Positions 42,001 to 53,722 of a DNA stretch of 64,000 bases are shown here, in pieces. The position numbers and the translations under genes are program-made. The DNA lies in the NCBI GenBank assembly GCA_011037195.1, contig JAAEAF010002546.1, positions 149,605 to 213,604 on the forward strand, in the 5' to 3' direction. Source of the stretch: Triatoma infestans. Taxonomy: Eukaryota > Arthropoda > Insecta > Hemiptera > Reduviidae. The notes under the pieces are model-generated. The model ran no database searches and was not told where the DNA came from. It saw nothing but the letters and a program-made list of their open reading frames with translations. Position 1 is the first letter of the stretch, and every line of letters begins with the position of its first letter.

Positions 42001-45000
42001 AAGTTTCACAACTCCCTAAAAATTAAATTCGAGTAAAATTCTAACTCACCTTCATATTCGTGTACATATCCTCTCCTACCTTTTAGTTCACATGGTAGAT
42101 ATTTGCGATGTATGGCCGTATGTAAAGTTGTTAAGTCATCGCCTTTATGAATTAGAATCTGTTGAAAACCAATTGTAATCAATTAAGTGAAAACCTTGTG
42201 GTTTTCATAGTTAAGTGAATCAGTTTCACAGTTAAGATTCACAATTAAGTGAATCAAAAGATTACCCCTAAGTTTTAGACAGAATGGTTCAGCCACTTGA
42301 CTCATTTTGAGTCAAGCTAATATAAACGAGGGTTCGGATTGTCGCGTGGGAAGTAAACAAAATTGACCGTGGGAATTGGAGAAGCTACAGTGTCTTTCTT
42401 TTACTCTACTTAAATACAAATTAATCAAGAAATTTTCGTTAAAATCGCAACTTTACAAATGATTAAAATAAAACAATAATTAATAATAATAATAATAATA
42501 AAAAAAATCTGGTGTGAAAAACTCACACAACTTTCTCTTACTCCATTTTACAAAAATTGTACTTAACAAATTTTATAGTTAGTATCATCAAATTTAAAAT
42601 GAAATTCCGTCGGATATTTTTATGGAGAAAATCGTCGCAAACTGGAAAAAAAACTATACTGTTCACATATACATTCTAGGTAATGCAGGTGCTGGAGTTT
42701 TTGCTCCAGATTTTGAAATTTCAGAGCCTGTGGAGAAACTCAAATCCAATTTCGATGGTTTTTTTTTTTTTTTAATTAAGGCGCGGAGCCTTCGGTTATT
42801 TGCGCCCGGAGCCTTCTCAGTGCACTGCCGCCTCCGGACAGTGTTTCTCATTACAGACAAACTGTCCATCACCGGCCATGAGCCGTAAAGGCTCCTAGGA
42901 AGAAAAATCTAAGGGTAGCACGGCTGGATTCGAACCCGGGATCTCCGCGTTACTAGTCCAGCGCGCTACCACTGAGCTAATCCCCTCCCTAAACTTCGAT
43001 GGTAACGTTAAAGCCATTCTCCTGGCCCTAACAACAAGAACACGAGCGGTACTTTTTGTTGATTCCCAAGCGGCAATTTACAAGGCACGTCCCTAGTGTG
43101 GGATATACCTTATGATATTTTGGAGGGACGTCTTGTTGCGGATAGTCTCATTTCTTTGGACTGGGAAATTTTTATGCAATGGATCCCTAGTCATTGCGGA
43201 ATAACGGGAAATGAGAAGGCAGACCAGCTTAGCTTGCCAAATTGGGATCGCAGAAAGAGCAGCCAACAACTCCAATAGAGTTCAACGTGGCCAAGAGAAT
43301 CCTGAAAGAAAGGCTCAGGCAAGAGGTGGTTACAGGAATCCAGGAACAGGCCAGAGGAAAACAGTGGAGTATCCTGAGCACACCAGAAGGTCGGTTACCC
43401 CACAATCTGCCCAGAAGCGAAGTGGTCGCATGCTTTAGACTGGAAACAGGGCACGACTATCTCCGGGCCCATTTGCACCGTATTGGTGTGGTTGATCGAC
43501 CGGATTGTTGCCTATGCGGATGCGTTCCACAATTTATTCCTTTAAGAAAATTCTATTGGGTGATTGATATCAATTTTATTTTCTTCCATTGGGAAGGGAT
43601 TAGCGCACTAAACTCCCACGCGGAGGTTCCCGGTTCGATTCCAGCTGTGCTGCTCTTAGATTTTCTCTTCCTAGTAGCCTCTACAGGTCACTGTGATGGA
43701 CGGTGATGGCAGTGTTGTCTATAATGAGAGAAAAGTTAAAAATCTAGTTATTTCTAACATAATATTTATATAGCAATGGAAGAAAATAATTTTTAGTTGA
43801 AATACTTTTCCTGGACATGGAGTTTTTAGCTATTCATGAAAAACTACGCATGAGCTAATTCAATCAAAATCTATCCGAGATATTTTTCAGCTCTGCGGAA
43901 CCCAACCACATGAATCAAAATCCAGTTTCTCGCAACACTCAGTACACGAGATTTAGAAAACAATTTGTGCCTTACTAATTTACCTTATTCCGAAATTTCC
44001 TGTTCACCATGGCTAGTATTGTACGACATAAGCACATATTTTTCTTTTTAGTTCTTGCTACATGAATCGCACGGACATTAATAGGTATTACTTCCTGTAT
44101 CAAAAACATCAGCTGATCAGTTTATAATTCCAACAATGCCAAATTAACTAGTGCTGCCATAGATGTTATTATAGTTGAAAAAGAAAAAAATGAGGTGTGA
44201 AACACTCACATGACCTTTTCTTACTCTAATTTAATCAAGAAATTTTCTTCAAAAGTTGCAACCCCACAATATTGAGCTAGGCTGGCTACAAGGGATAAAA
44301 GGTAATGAACTAGCCGACCAACTGGCCAGGAATGGAGTGAATACCCCTTTCTGTGGGCCGGAACCTGTTCTGACGTTAGCCAAAAGTATGGCGAGGGCGT
44401 CTCTGAGAGAATGGACGCAGAGAGAACATAATCGTCACTGGAGGTTAAGTACTGGGGCAAAACACGGCAAAATGGTTATGCCAGAGTAGTGTAAAAGAAG
44501 AACCAGAGATCCTGGGTCTAAGCAGGTATCAGATTTGTCTGATAATGGGCCTGTTTACAGGGCACGGTAGGTTCATGAAACATCTGCACGAGGTGGGATT
44601 ATTTGATTCGGAGCCCTTGTGTAGACTGTATCAGGAGGAGGAGGAGGAGACGGCCTCTCACCTGTTGTTTGATTGCGTCGCAATCGGCAGAGTGAGGTAC
44701 GAGATTTTCGGCACGTTGAAACCGGAGGAAATCGTACTTCAAGAAGGTCTAGTGGGGAAGGTCCTGGACCTCGTGAAGAAGGGAGGATTCCTCTACTAGA
44801 CATTAAGGGGTTGGCTAAAATAAGCCTCAATGGGTAGGCTGCAGTGCCTGAGTTAGAGTCCCCCCGTCCCCGGTGTCATTCCCTTCATTCTATTCTAGGC
44901 TGGCCATAAAAAATTGGGTGAGGATTTTACTTGTATAAACCTGAGCTGTCAAAACCAAGAAAGCTAGTGATAATTTAAATTTAAATTATCTGACAAACAC

Positions 45001-46420
45001 CCTCCCCCAATACGTTTCTATCTATCTATGCAGCAAGTTTTCGAAGTTTTAAGAAAATCATTGTAAATTTTTTCAAAAAAATTAAAAAAAAAACTCAAAA
45101 AATTTATTTTGTAAAATTATACTTCGTCAGAACAGTACGACAATACACTTAAACTACTTACACTCTAACTTTAACAGACAAGGACAAACACAGTACACAA
45201 ACTAGGGTCTCCGTGCGTAGCTAATTGGCGTAAGCCAAAGGGAGAAGGAAAGGATTATCTCAGTGGTAGCGCGCTGGACTAGCAACGCGGAGGTCCCAGG
45301 TTCGAATACAGCATGCTACCTTTGGATTTTCTTTTCCTAGGAGTCTTTAAAGCTCACTGACCGGTGATGGGCAGTGTTGTCTGTAGCTAGAAAACACTGC
45401 TCGGGGGCCGACAGTGCACTGAGAAGGCTCCGGGGGGTTCGGGCACAATAGATCTTGCAGGTCGTAGTGCAATAATCTAATCTAATCGTCACTTTTATTT
45501 GAAACATTTTCCCCGGTAATAATCGCTTTTTGGTGTTCGGGGGGGGGGGGCAGTAGCTTTATGTTTTCCACTAAAGTACCTCATCAATATAATATATGGT
45601 TTACCAACTAGATAAGTGCGATTTTTAAGGAATCGGTTATTGGTTTTTGGGGGAGGGGGTTTCTCGAAACGGTTATAATGATTGCTTCAAGTTTGGGAAT
45701 GCTTGCTGCATAGATAGAAACGTATCTTTTTTTTTTTGAAAAAAGTTGATTTTGGATTGTTCTGAAGCATTTGTGATCTGAGGCATTTTGGGCTTTCTGC
45801 AATGTAATCATTCTCTATCTGCCTCTGTTGGTAGGTTGGGGATTTGTCCTACTATCTAAAAATCTAAAACTATGGCGCAACAGCCCATAAAGGGCAAAAG
45901 CTTTCAGACAGATGGCGATTTGTTTTTTGGGTCAGAAGTTAAAACATTCTGACCCCTTTGCTACCCAGGTGCGCTATTAACTATAGCTTCCTACTTTTTC
46001 TCACTACCCTCGGTCAACACCTACTTTGCCTTCATGGGAATCGAACCCCAGAATTCTCGCACCAAAGGCGAGTGCCTTAGGACTGTCCTTCCACCACCTT
46101 ATGTTCCATTCAATAAAACACTATTCTATTATATTAGCGTAAGTATTTAAAAAAAAAATTGAAATACCTGCAGGAACTTGATAAATTTTTTTACTATTGG
46201 AAAATATCTCCTTGGAATATGGTAAATATTAAATCCTGTAATATCTATGATAAATTCGTATGTATTCGGTAAGGAGAATTGCATATTGCACACTTCCATC
46301 GACATAATAAACAGACGTAATGTACTCAAAAGGTCAAACAAAGCTGGATTATGTAATTTGAGCCCAATAAATATGATAAGTGATTTATTAATTGTAAGTC
46401 CCATTATTGGAGTTAAATTT
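39011..46420 (-). CDS. CRAL-TRIO domain protein (Sec14-like lipid binder), 5' exons missing
   Basis: Four exons join in phase on the minus strand: 46420-46168 (enters in phase 2), 44094-43984, 42158-42050 and 39450-39011 (stop TAA). Together they give 303 aa. Exon A carries EFIIDITGFNIYHIPRR, the CRAL-TRIO core strand and turn. Exon B begins EVIPINVRAIHVARTK, matching the 'ayPvrlkaihfiN' step of the family. Exon C, with ILIHKGDDLTTLHTAIH and then LPCELKG, matches the end of the lipid-binding fold. Proteins of this family bind hydrophobic ligands such as retinal, tocopherol or phosphoinositides; the ligand cannot be told here. Exon D adds about 146 aa, longer than usual after the fold, starting IFRGKIEDLWGWFEEEE, with a Ser/Thr-rich stretch and a basic C-terminal half I do not recognise. 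The CRAL-TRIO N-terminal helix exons were not found; introns are full of SINE and LINE copies. Family call good, subfamily unknown. Confidence 0.78.
39840..40590 (+). mobile_element. LINE family L 3' end with (ctatt)n tail
   Basis: Contains GHAGFLGNERADAPER, a knuckle region (gtgtgccgattctgcggggc), then ggggatccacaatagacctt, gtaggtcgcagtggaatgag and a (tctat)n run. This is the reference for the 3' tail shared with SINE family 1. It lies in the CRAL-TRIO intron. Confidence 0.75.
40640..41190 (+). mobile_element. LINE RNase H relic
   Basis: The frame MDGRSGAAVYFETGDHLPVA with TIFQTEVYGIL resembles the RNase H start of LINE ORF2 (GxGxv ... iFqaEvyAi); later SDNQAALKAL-like and VDMFAKLGAS words appear over frames. 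Confidence 0.6.
41200..41830 (-). mobile_element. LINE family L 3' end
   Basis: The minus strand reads LLFSDSTLCQFCKAEKENLA then RTQGFFNWGTNNPEAMSF and KREKLKDRA, followed by the 3' UTR. It is inverted relative to 39840-40590, 0.6 kb away. Confidence 0.72.
42764..42992 (-). mobile_element. SINE family 1 copy
   Basis: Full length: T run plus ttaattaaggcgc at the tail, body agtgcactgccgcctccgga, B-box attcgaacccgggatctccg and A-box ctaccactgagctaatccc at the right end. Confidence 0.88.
42995..43545 (+). mobile_element. LINE RNase H / C-terminal relic
   Basis: Frames read AVLFVDSQAAI, QWIPSHCGITGNEKADQL and then CFRLETGHDYLRAHLHRIGV with DRPDCCLCG, the standard RNase H end and knuckle of R1/Jockey-like LINEs. 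Broken by a frameshift near 43260. Confidence 0.75.
43588..43725 (+). mobile_element. SINE family 1 copy, 3' truncated
   Basis: Head GGGAAGGGATTAGCGC then GGTTCCCGGTTCGATTCCAG, with the first part of the body; the rest is missing. Confidence 0.75.
44270..44890 (+). mobile_element. LINE RNase H / C-terminal relic
   Basis: Frames read KGNELADQLARNGVNTPFCG, then LFTGHGRFMKHLHEVGLFDS and ETASHLLFDCVAIGRVRYEI, stop at 44800, then a short 3' UTR. One frameshift near 44490. Confidence 0.72.
45245..45490 (+). mobile_element. SINE family 1 copy with LINE-like 3' tail
   Basis: Head AGCGCGCTGGACTAGCAACG and the full body, then ggcacaatagatcttgcagg, tcgtagtgcaata and atctaatctaat. The last parts match the 3' end and simple-repeat tail of the local LINE family. 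Confidence 0.88.
45845..46115 (-). mobile_element. SINE family 2 copy
   Basis: The minus strand head GTCCTAAGGCACTCGCC with loop CTTTGGT and stem CTCGC/GCGAG, then GGGGTTCGATTCCCATGAAG. The body shares ctatggcgcaacagc and cagatggcgatttg with the copy at 9165. Confidence 0.72.
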
Positions 46421-46440
46421 CTGAAAAAAAAAGTTATTGT

Positions 46441-46667
46441 AAAGCGCATCAACATCTATTATGGTCTTTGGCTCCCGGAGCCTTCTCAGTGCACTGCCGG
46501 CCTCCGGACAGTTTTCACACTCGTTATAGAACAACACTGTCATCACCCGGACAGTGAGCTGAAGAGGCTCCTAGGAAAAGAAAAATCTAAGGGCAGCACT
46601 ACTGGACTCGAAGCCGGAACCTCCGCATTGCTAGTCCAGCACGCTACCAATGAGCTAATACCTCAAC
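46441..46667 (-). mobile_element. SINE family 1 copy
   Basis: Body cagtgcactgccggcctccg, B-box ggactcgaagccggaacctc and A-box taccaatgagctaatacct. It lies directly upstream of CRAL-TRIO exon A, in its intron. Confidence 0.85.
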
Positions 46668-46689
46668 TACACCAATTAATATAATTTTT

Positions 46690-48080
46690 TTCATAACAGC
46701 ATCGTTTACAATGCGTACTTGAACTGTTCATAAAAAAGTATATTAATATCAATTATTATTATTTGTTTGTGGGGATGGATCAAAACCTACGCTATCCAAA
46801 GCCTCACTGGGCCACCATATAGTGTTACCCGATGATTTTGCATCGGGAAACTTAATAAAAACCGATGTTTGTGGGACACTAGTAGTAATTGAAAAGATAG
46901 AAATATGTTAAATTTGTGGTTAAAATAGAAATAGTACCAAGTCCAAGCAGCACTATATGTATGAAATAAAAAGACTATTGTTTGGTAAGTGTGAGTGTGT
47001 CAGTTAGTCACTGGATCTCGAGCAGGCCAGAACACTCGTTCTATACGGCGAATTGCCGGAGTATTTGAATTACTATTCCCCTAAATTAAAGGGAACAGTA
47101 TAACGTATTGGAGCACTTGCGTCACGACCGAGTACACCAGCAAGTGGCGTGACATCTCTGGCAGTCGAGGAGTTCCTGCACCTTTACGTACCTGGACGAG
47201 ATTACTACCTTGGAGGCGGCGAAAACATCACCACAGGGCCCCAACGTAATATTTGGATTGAAATTTACTGACACCCATACCAGGCGCCTACCTCACGAAA
47301 ATTAATAAACGTTACTAACACAAGAATAATTAGTAAATTAAACAGGAAAAAATAAATGAACATACTGTTGCATTGGGCACTGGCCAGCCCTTTTCTTTTG
47401 GTTTTTGTGCATACGTATATAATATATACTTTCATTATTAGAATTTTACTTTTCTGGTTTTCTTGTAAAGTGTAGCGTATAAGTTAGACTCTAGGTAGAA
47501 TTCAGTTTTTCTTTGATTGAGGGGATATAATATATTTACAGAGAATATTTACTGCACCTTTTTTTTGTTTTATTATATATATTTTATACTATGGTAACAA
47601 AACTGTAGGGAATAAAACTAAGGGAACCCCATTCTGTTCACCTTATTAGAAATTGTAGTGTTTATTCCCCCGTAACTATTTTTTTTTTTTGTTATTATAC
47701 TGTATGCATCTCTTTTTATTTTAGCGGCAGAATATCAGCACTAGTCAAATACCAGAGCTCACGCTTCACCTCCGCGATTCCCCTAACCCCTCTTCCTACC
47801 TCATCCCTGAGCGTTTTGCTGTTCCCGCTCTTCCCTCTCCGAAACCCCTTCTCCCCACAAACAGCGTGGCGTCCAGCTCCTTACCGTTATATTATACTTT
47901 TGGTTGTAGTCCTAATTAATCTACTAGTTCCGTTTCCCGAACTACCACCCACGCCCGTCTTCACTGTTGTCTGGCTGAGCACCTGCACACTTATTACCTC
48001 CAGGGAAACAGGGTAATAATAGCTACCCCCAAAGAAAAACACAACAAACCTTGTCTAATACAAAAATCCAGACACGGATC
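46690..48080. other. Repeat-derived or unassigned sequence
   Basis: Starts with a relic shared with 38555-38640 (acgctat..aagcctcactggg). After that I recognise nothing. A partly open plus-strand stretch at about 47110-47280 and a C/T-rich stretch at 47760-48010 show no known domain. Confidence 0.4.
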
Positions 48081-48840
48081 TAACCCGTAAGATTCATTGC
48101 ATTCCGAACAAATAGGACAATAACTTTAAAGGGAAATAGCCCCAGCTCTTCAACAGACATCCTGGCCCGAACAAAGGTCCTGAACCTAATTTCCTCATAA
48201 CCCAAGCAATCTGTCCAAAATGGATGTGACTCCCCTTAAACCATAATGCGCAGTAAGGGATCAAACCAGATGCCTAAGAAAGAGATTCCCATGAGAGATA
48301 CAGCAACATCTCAATAATAGCCCTGTCCATGACTACGACTGACGATCATGAGCCGGCTCATTCATAGGGATGAATGCTGTGAAACTACCCATGGACTGGA
48401 CGCTTGACAGACACGTGTGTCTAAAGTAACATTAGATTAGATTAGATTCTATAGAGGGTTGGTCACAACAAAAGGGTCCTAGCATGAGCCCCATTATGTA
48501 GAGGTGGCTCCTTAAACCACAGTGCCTGAGAGAGGTCCCGTGAAAGACACTGCAACATCTCACTAATTAGCCCTGTCTGGACCCACAATGAACATCTAAG
48601 ACTGCCGACTGACCACCCACTGTGCTCATCTAAAGGAATACCTAGAAGCTTGACAGACATGTACCTAAAGACACACCAACAGATTGTTTGGGTTGAGGGA
48701 ATAGCAGGGTCCAGACAGGGCTAATTAGTGAGATGTTGCTGTGTCTTTCACGGGACCCACAATGAACATCTTAGACTGCCGACTGACCACCCACTGTGCT
48801 CATCTAAAGGAATACCTAGAAGCTTGTTACGGGGCTTTTC
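48080..48840. mobile_element. LINE 3' end debris with a local duplication
   Basis: Minus-strand words LGIPLDEHSGWSVGSLRCSL occur twice (about 48575-48650 and 48757-48830). They belong with CLSRDLSQALWFKEPPL, a LINE C-terminal tail. Plus-strand kin lies at 41040-41170. A gattagattagatt run at 48430 may be a LINE tail. Confidence 0.55.
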
Positions 48841-48849
48841 CGTAACCCA

Positions 48850-49243
48850 AAAGCTACTGGAGTCCCCAGTGGAGACGGAGGGTTCGGATGTATAGGACGC
48901 CACGCTGTCTTTCTGACGGGGAACAGCGAAACCCCACCAACAATGTATATAATAATAGAGAAGAGTTAAAAATAGTACATAAATTGCTACAAATGAGATA
49001 GGAAAAAAAGATTTAAAAAAGAAATAAAATAAAGGAGACAATTAAAATATTAAACAAAAAAAAAGTTATCAGCAATTCGATTCGAACCTTTAAATTCTAG
49101 TGCCGTAAGCGGAGACGTTACCTCGGTGCTAAGGCCAGAATTGTTGTATTACAGATATTGGTAAAACTATTAAGATTTAAATAGGTGAATTATGAAAGCA
49201 TTTGTTATTCTTTGTATTTATTTACCAATCACATAATGAATTA
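48850..49243. other. Unassigned sequence with tRNA-like words
   Basis: AT-rich DNA between LINE debris and the LINE tail. At 49060-49130 there are weak tRNA-like words (ttcgattcgaacctttaaat) but no cloverleaf. No gene seen. Confidence 0.35.
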
Positions 49244-49923
49244 TTTTTTTTTTATTTTTTTTTATTTATTTATTTATTTGTTTTCGGGGAATTCCCCATA
49301 CAAATAGAGTCAGGCTACATTTTATCAATCATTACTACTTACATATTTTTTACATACATTAAAGCAAAAGCAAAATAAAAGAAAATAAAAAATAAATAAA
49401 AGAGTACCTGCTTACAAATAACATAGAATAAGTAAGTAAAATAGATAGCAGCATAAAGTGAAAATAAACTTCCTTAGAAAAATTAGATTAGACAATCATA
49501 AACTGCAGAAATTAAAATGAAGTAAATAGCAAATAAAGTAAGAACAATTATAAAATCAAAATGAAAGAAACTAAAACATAACATGACATAAAAATTATGA
49601 TTATGATTCATGAAAAAATTATAATTTTGAAATGAAAAATATTATAAAGTTCATTAAGATGAATTAATATAGTTTCATTAGCAATTATTTTAATCACTAA
49701 AATTCTATAAATTAACAAATCACTATAATTCTATAATAAAAAATTATAATTATGATTATAATTTGGGTTCTGCTTACAGCAATCATTTAATCCTTTCTAC
49801 TAGTGGTGCAATATCTGTATATAAATTATTTATGTATGTTACTCACTTTTAAGGTAGTAATTGGCTCGGGTAGTGACACTCTAACAAGAACAAATTATCA
49901 TTGAAATTACTCAAAAAATTTGT

Positions 49924-51852
49924 TTAATCATTTATGCAGAACGATCTTATTTTAAGGCAATTTATGATATAATAGAATAGGTTTCTGATATGGGATTCAT
50001 TGTTTGTGGAGAGAATGTTGGGAAGGTGGTTTATTGAAGTGGAGTTGACAAACGGGATGTAGTGATTACGTATGGGAGAATAGATAGGGCAGATAACTAT
50101 TAAGTGGTGGAGATCTTCTAAAGCGTTAAAATTACAAACAGAGCAAATTTCGTGAGGGTTAATTAAGTAAACAGAATTCTTATAAGTTATTTTGATTTGA
50201 TGTTTACCAGACAGTTTTAATTGGGTGAATATTTTGATTATATTGAAGGGAATATTGAGGTTGATGTAGGATTGGGCAGGACCGTTAGTGACATTGTGTT
50301 CATATATGTTCGTATATATACTGCTGTAATTAGCCTCATACAGGGATTTCACATCAGATACTTTTGAGTATTCTTTGTATTTAGCTAGAATCTGTGGGAT
50401 TTCATTGTTTAATTTAGTAGGATCAGTGTCTAATAAAATATGCTTATAATTAATTTTATTCAGTAAGTCACTCAGTTGGGTGAACCAGTTATATTTAGGG
50501 GAGGGATGGTTTTGGTGCAATTCTTTTAATTTAAGGTAGCAAATTTTAGGAATTCTATTGTCATTCATTGAGAGCATTTTATAAACCCAGTTCAATGTAA
50601 GTTTTAATATTTTGTAACTTGAATGGTCTATATTGAATTCTGTCCTGATCAACCAATAAGGGGTATTCTTGTTTAAATTGAATAATCTTTTGTAGAAGTG
50701 TAGATGTGCCTTCTCAATGGTGCCGAGATAACGCAGCCCCCACACTTCAGCTCCATAATGAAGAGTACTTACGGAAATGGCATCGTTTAAACGCATCCTG
50801 CAATCCATGGACTGAGTTTTCGATTTTCTGCAGCTGTCTAGCACAGCTCCTACTGCGGAAGTTGCCTTAGTTTCAGCAAATTTTGAGGCTAGATGAAAGA
50901 GGCCAGAACTTGAGAATTTTACACCTAGATAAGTATAGGACGGAACAACTTCTATTTCTTCACCCAAACAATAAAATTTTTTTAACGCTTTAGAGCGACC
51001 TTTATGGAAATGAATTATTTTAGTCTTGTTACAGTTAATTTTCAGACCGTTTTCCGTGGCATAATTAGCAAGTAATTTTAGTTTTGTCACTGCATCAGAT
51101 GATGAGTCCGCAAAGATGACCTTGTCATCGGCATACAGCGAAAACAATATGTCCTTATTTGGGACTAGCGGTATACCGGGAGCCCCACTTGCTCGAAAAA
51201 AATCTTCTATGTCGCTTATGAACAAACTGAAAAGATAGCCGGACAGAACTTCACCTTGGAGGACTCCTTTAGTTACTTTTATTTCTTCAGTAAAGGAATC
51301 ACCCGTTTTTACTCTGATGTATGCATTTTCATACATGTATTTTAAAATCCTAATTAATTTCCCACTAACGCCAAAGCGGTTTAATTTATGCCATAACAGA
51401 TTATGGTTTACGTTATCGAAAGCTTTCTTGTAATCTACGAATATTGCAAATAGATCGCTTTGTCTATATTCTAATTTTATTTGAACAATACTGTTCAGGA
51501 TAAACAAATTATCAAGGCAGGATCGACGCTTTCTAAACCCACACTGCGATTCCGGTAGCCCACCCACTTCTTCATCCCATGACATTAGTCTGTCTAAAAT
51601 TATTTGAGTAAAAATTTTTAAGATGGAGTTTAATAAGGATATCGGACGATAATTGTCAGGGATTGTTTTGTCACCTTTTTTATAGATCATTGTTATAACT
51701 GATTTACACCAGTCGGTGGGAATTTTTTCGGTGTCTATTATTTTATTGAAAAGGGAGAGGAGGTATAATTGCCAGTTTACAGGGAGGTTCTTAAAGAATT
51801 CGTTTGATATTTTATCAGGGCCTAGGGGTTTTACCATTCTTAATTTTATCAA
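49924..51852 (-). pseudogene. LINE reverse transcriptase and C-terminal zinc-knuckle region
   Basis: A 642-aa frame with RT motifs in order: NYRPISLLNSILKIF, FVDYKKAFDNVNH, KGVLQGEVLSGYLFSLF and the catalytic LYADDKVIFAD. A C-terminal Cys/His cluster CSVCNFNALEDLHHLIVICP follows. It overlaps the endonuclease frame by 38 nt after a single frameshift; otherwise it is intact. The clade is not certain from motifs alone. Confidence 0.88.
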
Positions 51853-53133
51853 GTGAAAAGTTTAATTCTTCAAGGGTAATTGGGGCGTCTAAGAACGGGT
51901 GTGATGCACCAAAAAAATTACTGCTGCAGCTAGGGGTTTTACTGTAAAAATTTTTGAAAAATAGGGACCATTGATCAGACGGTATAGGGTTTAATTGCAT
52001 ATTTCTAGTTCTAAATTTAGTAATTGTGTGCCAAAAGGATTTACTATCTTTGCAATTGCCTAATTTGTTAATTGTGTCAAGTTCATAGCTTCTTTTCTTC
52101 AATTTTGTTAAATTTTTATATTTTTTCTTAGAAGTAATATACATTAGTCTAGTATAGCTATCAAAATTATTTTTCCTTAACAGTTTCAAATTAGTTTGGA
52201 CGTTCTTTTTTGCTAATCTGCAGTCGGAATCAAACCAAGGTAGTGAAATTCTATAAGTACTAATTGAAGTTAACTTTTTATAGGATACCAGTCGTAAAGA
52301 GATGGCTGTTTCATTTATAGCGGAAATTAGATTAGAATACATCACATCGGGGTTTTCATAAATGCCACCTACCCGCGGACAATGCATTAGGTTCTTTTTG
52401 TATGACAAGCTTTTCTCAGAATTCCAGGATAGCTTTTGAGTGAGTAGGTTCTTAGTAACACTGGGTTGTTTAATTTTATTAATATACACATTTAGGATAA
52501 TTTTAAGGGGAAAGTGGTCAGAATGAGATACACAGGATTGCACACATAAATCATTTATTAGACATAGACAGCTGAGGTTACACCACACAAGGTCCACTAC
52601 ACTCTGGCCATTGTTAGTTACGTTGGTAAAGTTACCAGGATTGTCACTGGGAGCTCTTCCATTAAGCAAATTAAAGTTATTACTTTCTAAAAAATCCACT
52701 AAAAGTTGACCTCTAGTATTTGTAACATTGTCAGGATTATCACGATAGCCTGTAAAATATGTTCCAGGAATTAATTTAGTATCTAACTGATTGAGCTGGC
52801 CAACTCTACAGTTGAAATCGCCACCCAGTAAAATTAAACATGTACAATACCTCTCCATAATATTATTAATTGAATCATTAAACGTATCTAAGATGAAGTT
52901 TAATTGTAATGAGGGCTTGAAATAGACTAAACCTAATATAAACATGTTATTAGAACCTTTTAAGTAGACTGACACGAAAATCCAATACTCACATTTATCG
53001 AGAATACGAAGATTATATAATTCTGAATTATAAAACACCGCTAAACCACCACTAGCTCTTCCTCTGCTCTTATCCTTAATTGCAGGTGATGAGAGTGATG
53101 AAAATCCCGATACGCTCGCTGGTGAATGAAGTG
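51815..53133 (-). pseudogene. LINE apurinic endonuclease region
   Basis: The frame is open from the LTR border. It shows GGDFNCRVGQL (the metal-binding GDFN motif), then LNGRAPSDNPGNFT and, further on, SHSDHFPL, the catalytic SDH of exonuclease/endonuclease-family LINE proteins. The Met at 53038 is internal; the same frame is open upstream to 53133. It ends IKNGKTPRP, where the RT frame takes over: the shared motif around GPDKISNEFF is split by a 1-nt frameshift at about 51840. Confidence 0.85.
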
Positions 53134-53722
53134 TGTAACCAAATAAATATAAAACGTAATATTTGAACTAATTAAGTGTAGAATATAGATTTGAATTAAA
53201 TGTAGAGTAGCAAAGGCCGTGTCAGAGATGTTACAGAGATTGCTGACTCGGGAATCCTCCCCTCTTTGGAGTGAATTCCTATTGTCATGAGATTACAATA
53301 ACAACTCGAAGGAAGTCAGTCTGTGGTTGTGTGCAAAGAATGAAACTGGCTTATGGCTGTGTGCTTGGGCGTTAGGTGAGTCAGCTTCTCCATAGTAACT
53401 CTGGCAAGGCATGAGAATTTATTATTTAATAATTGAATTTATTATTTTTTGTTTGTTTTGGCATAGGATGATTAGTATTAACATTTTGGCTTAGAATTTG
53501 ATTAGTAATTGTAACTTAAGTTTGATATTAGCTTGTAAGGTAATAGTATTAATTTTTAAAGGGTATTAGTTTTTTTAATAGTACTAAATTTTTGTAAGGT
53601 TCATTATTAAAAGTATAATTTGTAGAGACAACTTTCATTCAATAAGTACATTATTTTCTGAAACCAAGGCTTGTCTATATGAGTTCCCGTCAATCCCCTC
53701 CCAACACGCCCGCTTCGTTACA
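53134..53722 (+). repeat. 5' LTR
   Basis: A 589-nt direct repeat of 61367-61956, with short inverted termini TGTAAC/GTTACA. Differences from the 3' LTR include single-base changes near 53156, 53623 and 53686 and one-base indels. The U3/R/U5 limits cannot be placed; no clear TATA or AATAAA was assigned. Confidence 0.95.

Larger units (their letters stand above)
49244..53133 (-). mobile_element. Non-LTR retrotransposon (LINE), 5' end cut at the LTR element
   Basis: Contains endonuclease and RT frames on the minus strand, a 3' UTR (49923-49285) and an (AAAT)n tail seen on plus as ttatttatttatttatttg at about 49258-49281. On the 5' side the endonuclease frame runs right up to the LTR at 53134. 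The missing N-terminus is not found beyond the 3' LTR, so the LINE was already truncated, or sequence was lost with the LTR insertion. Confidence 0.85.
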
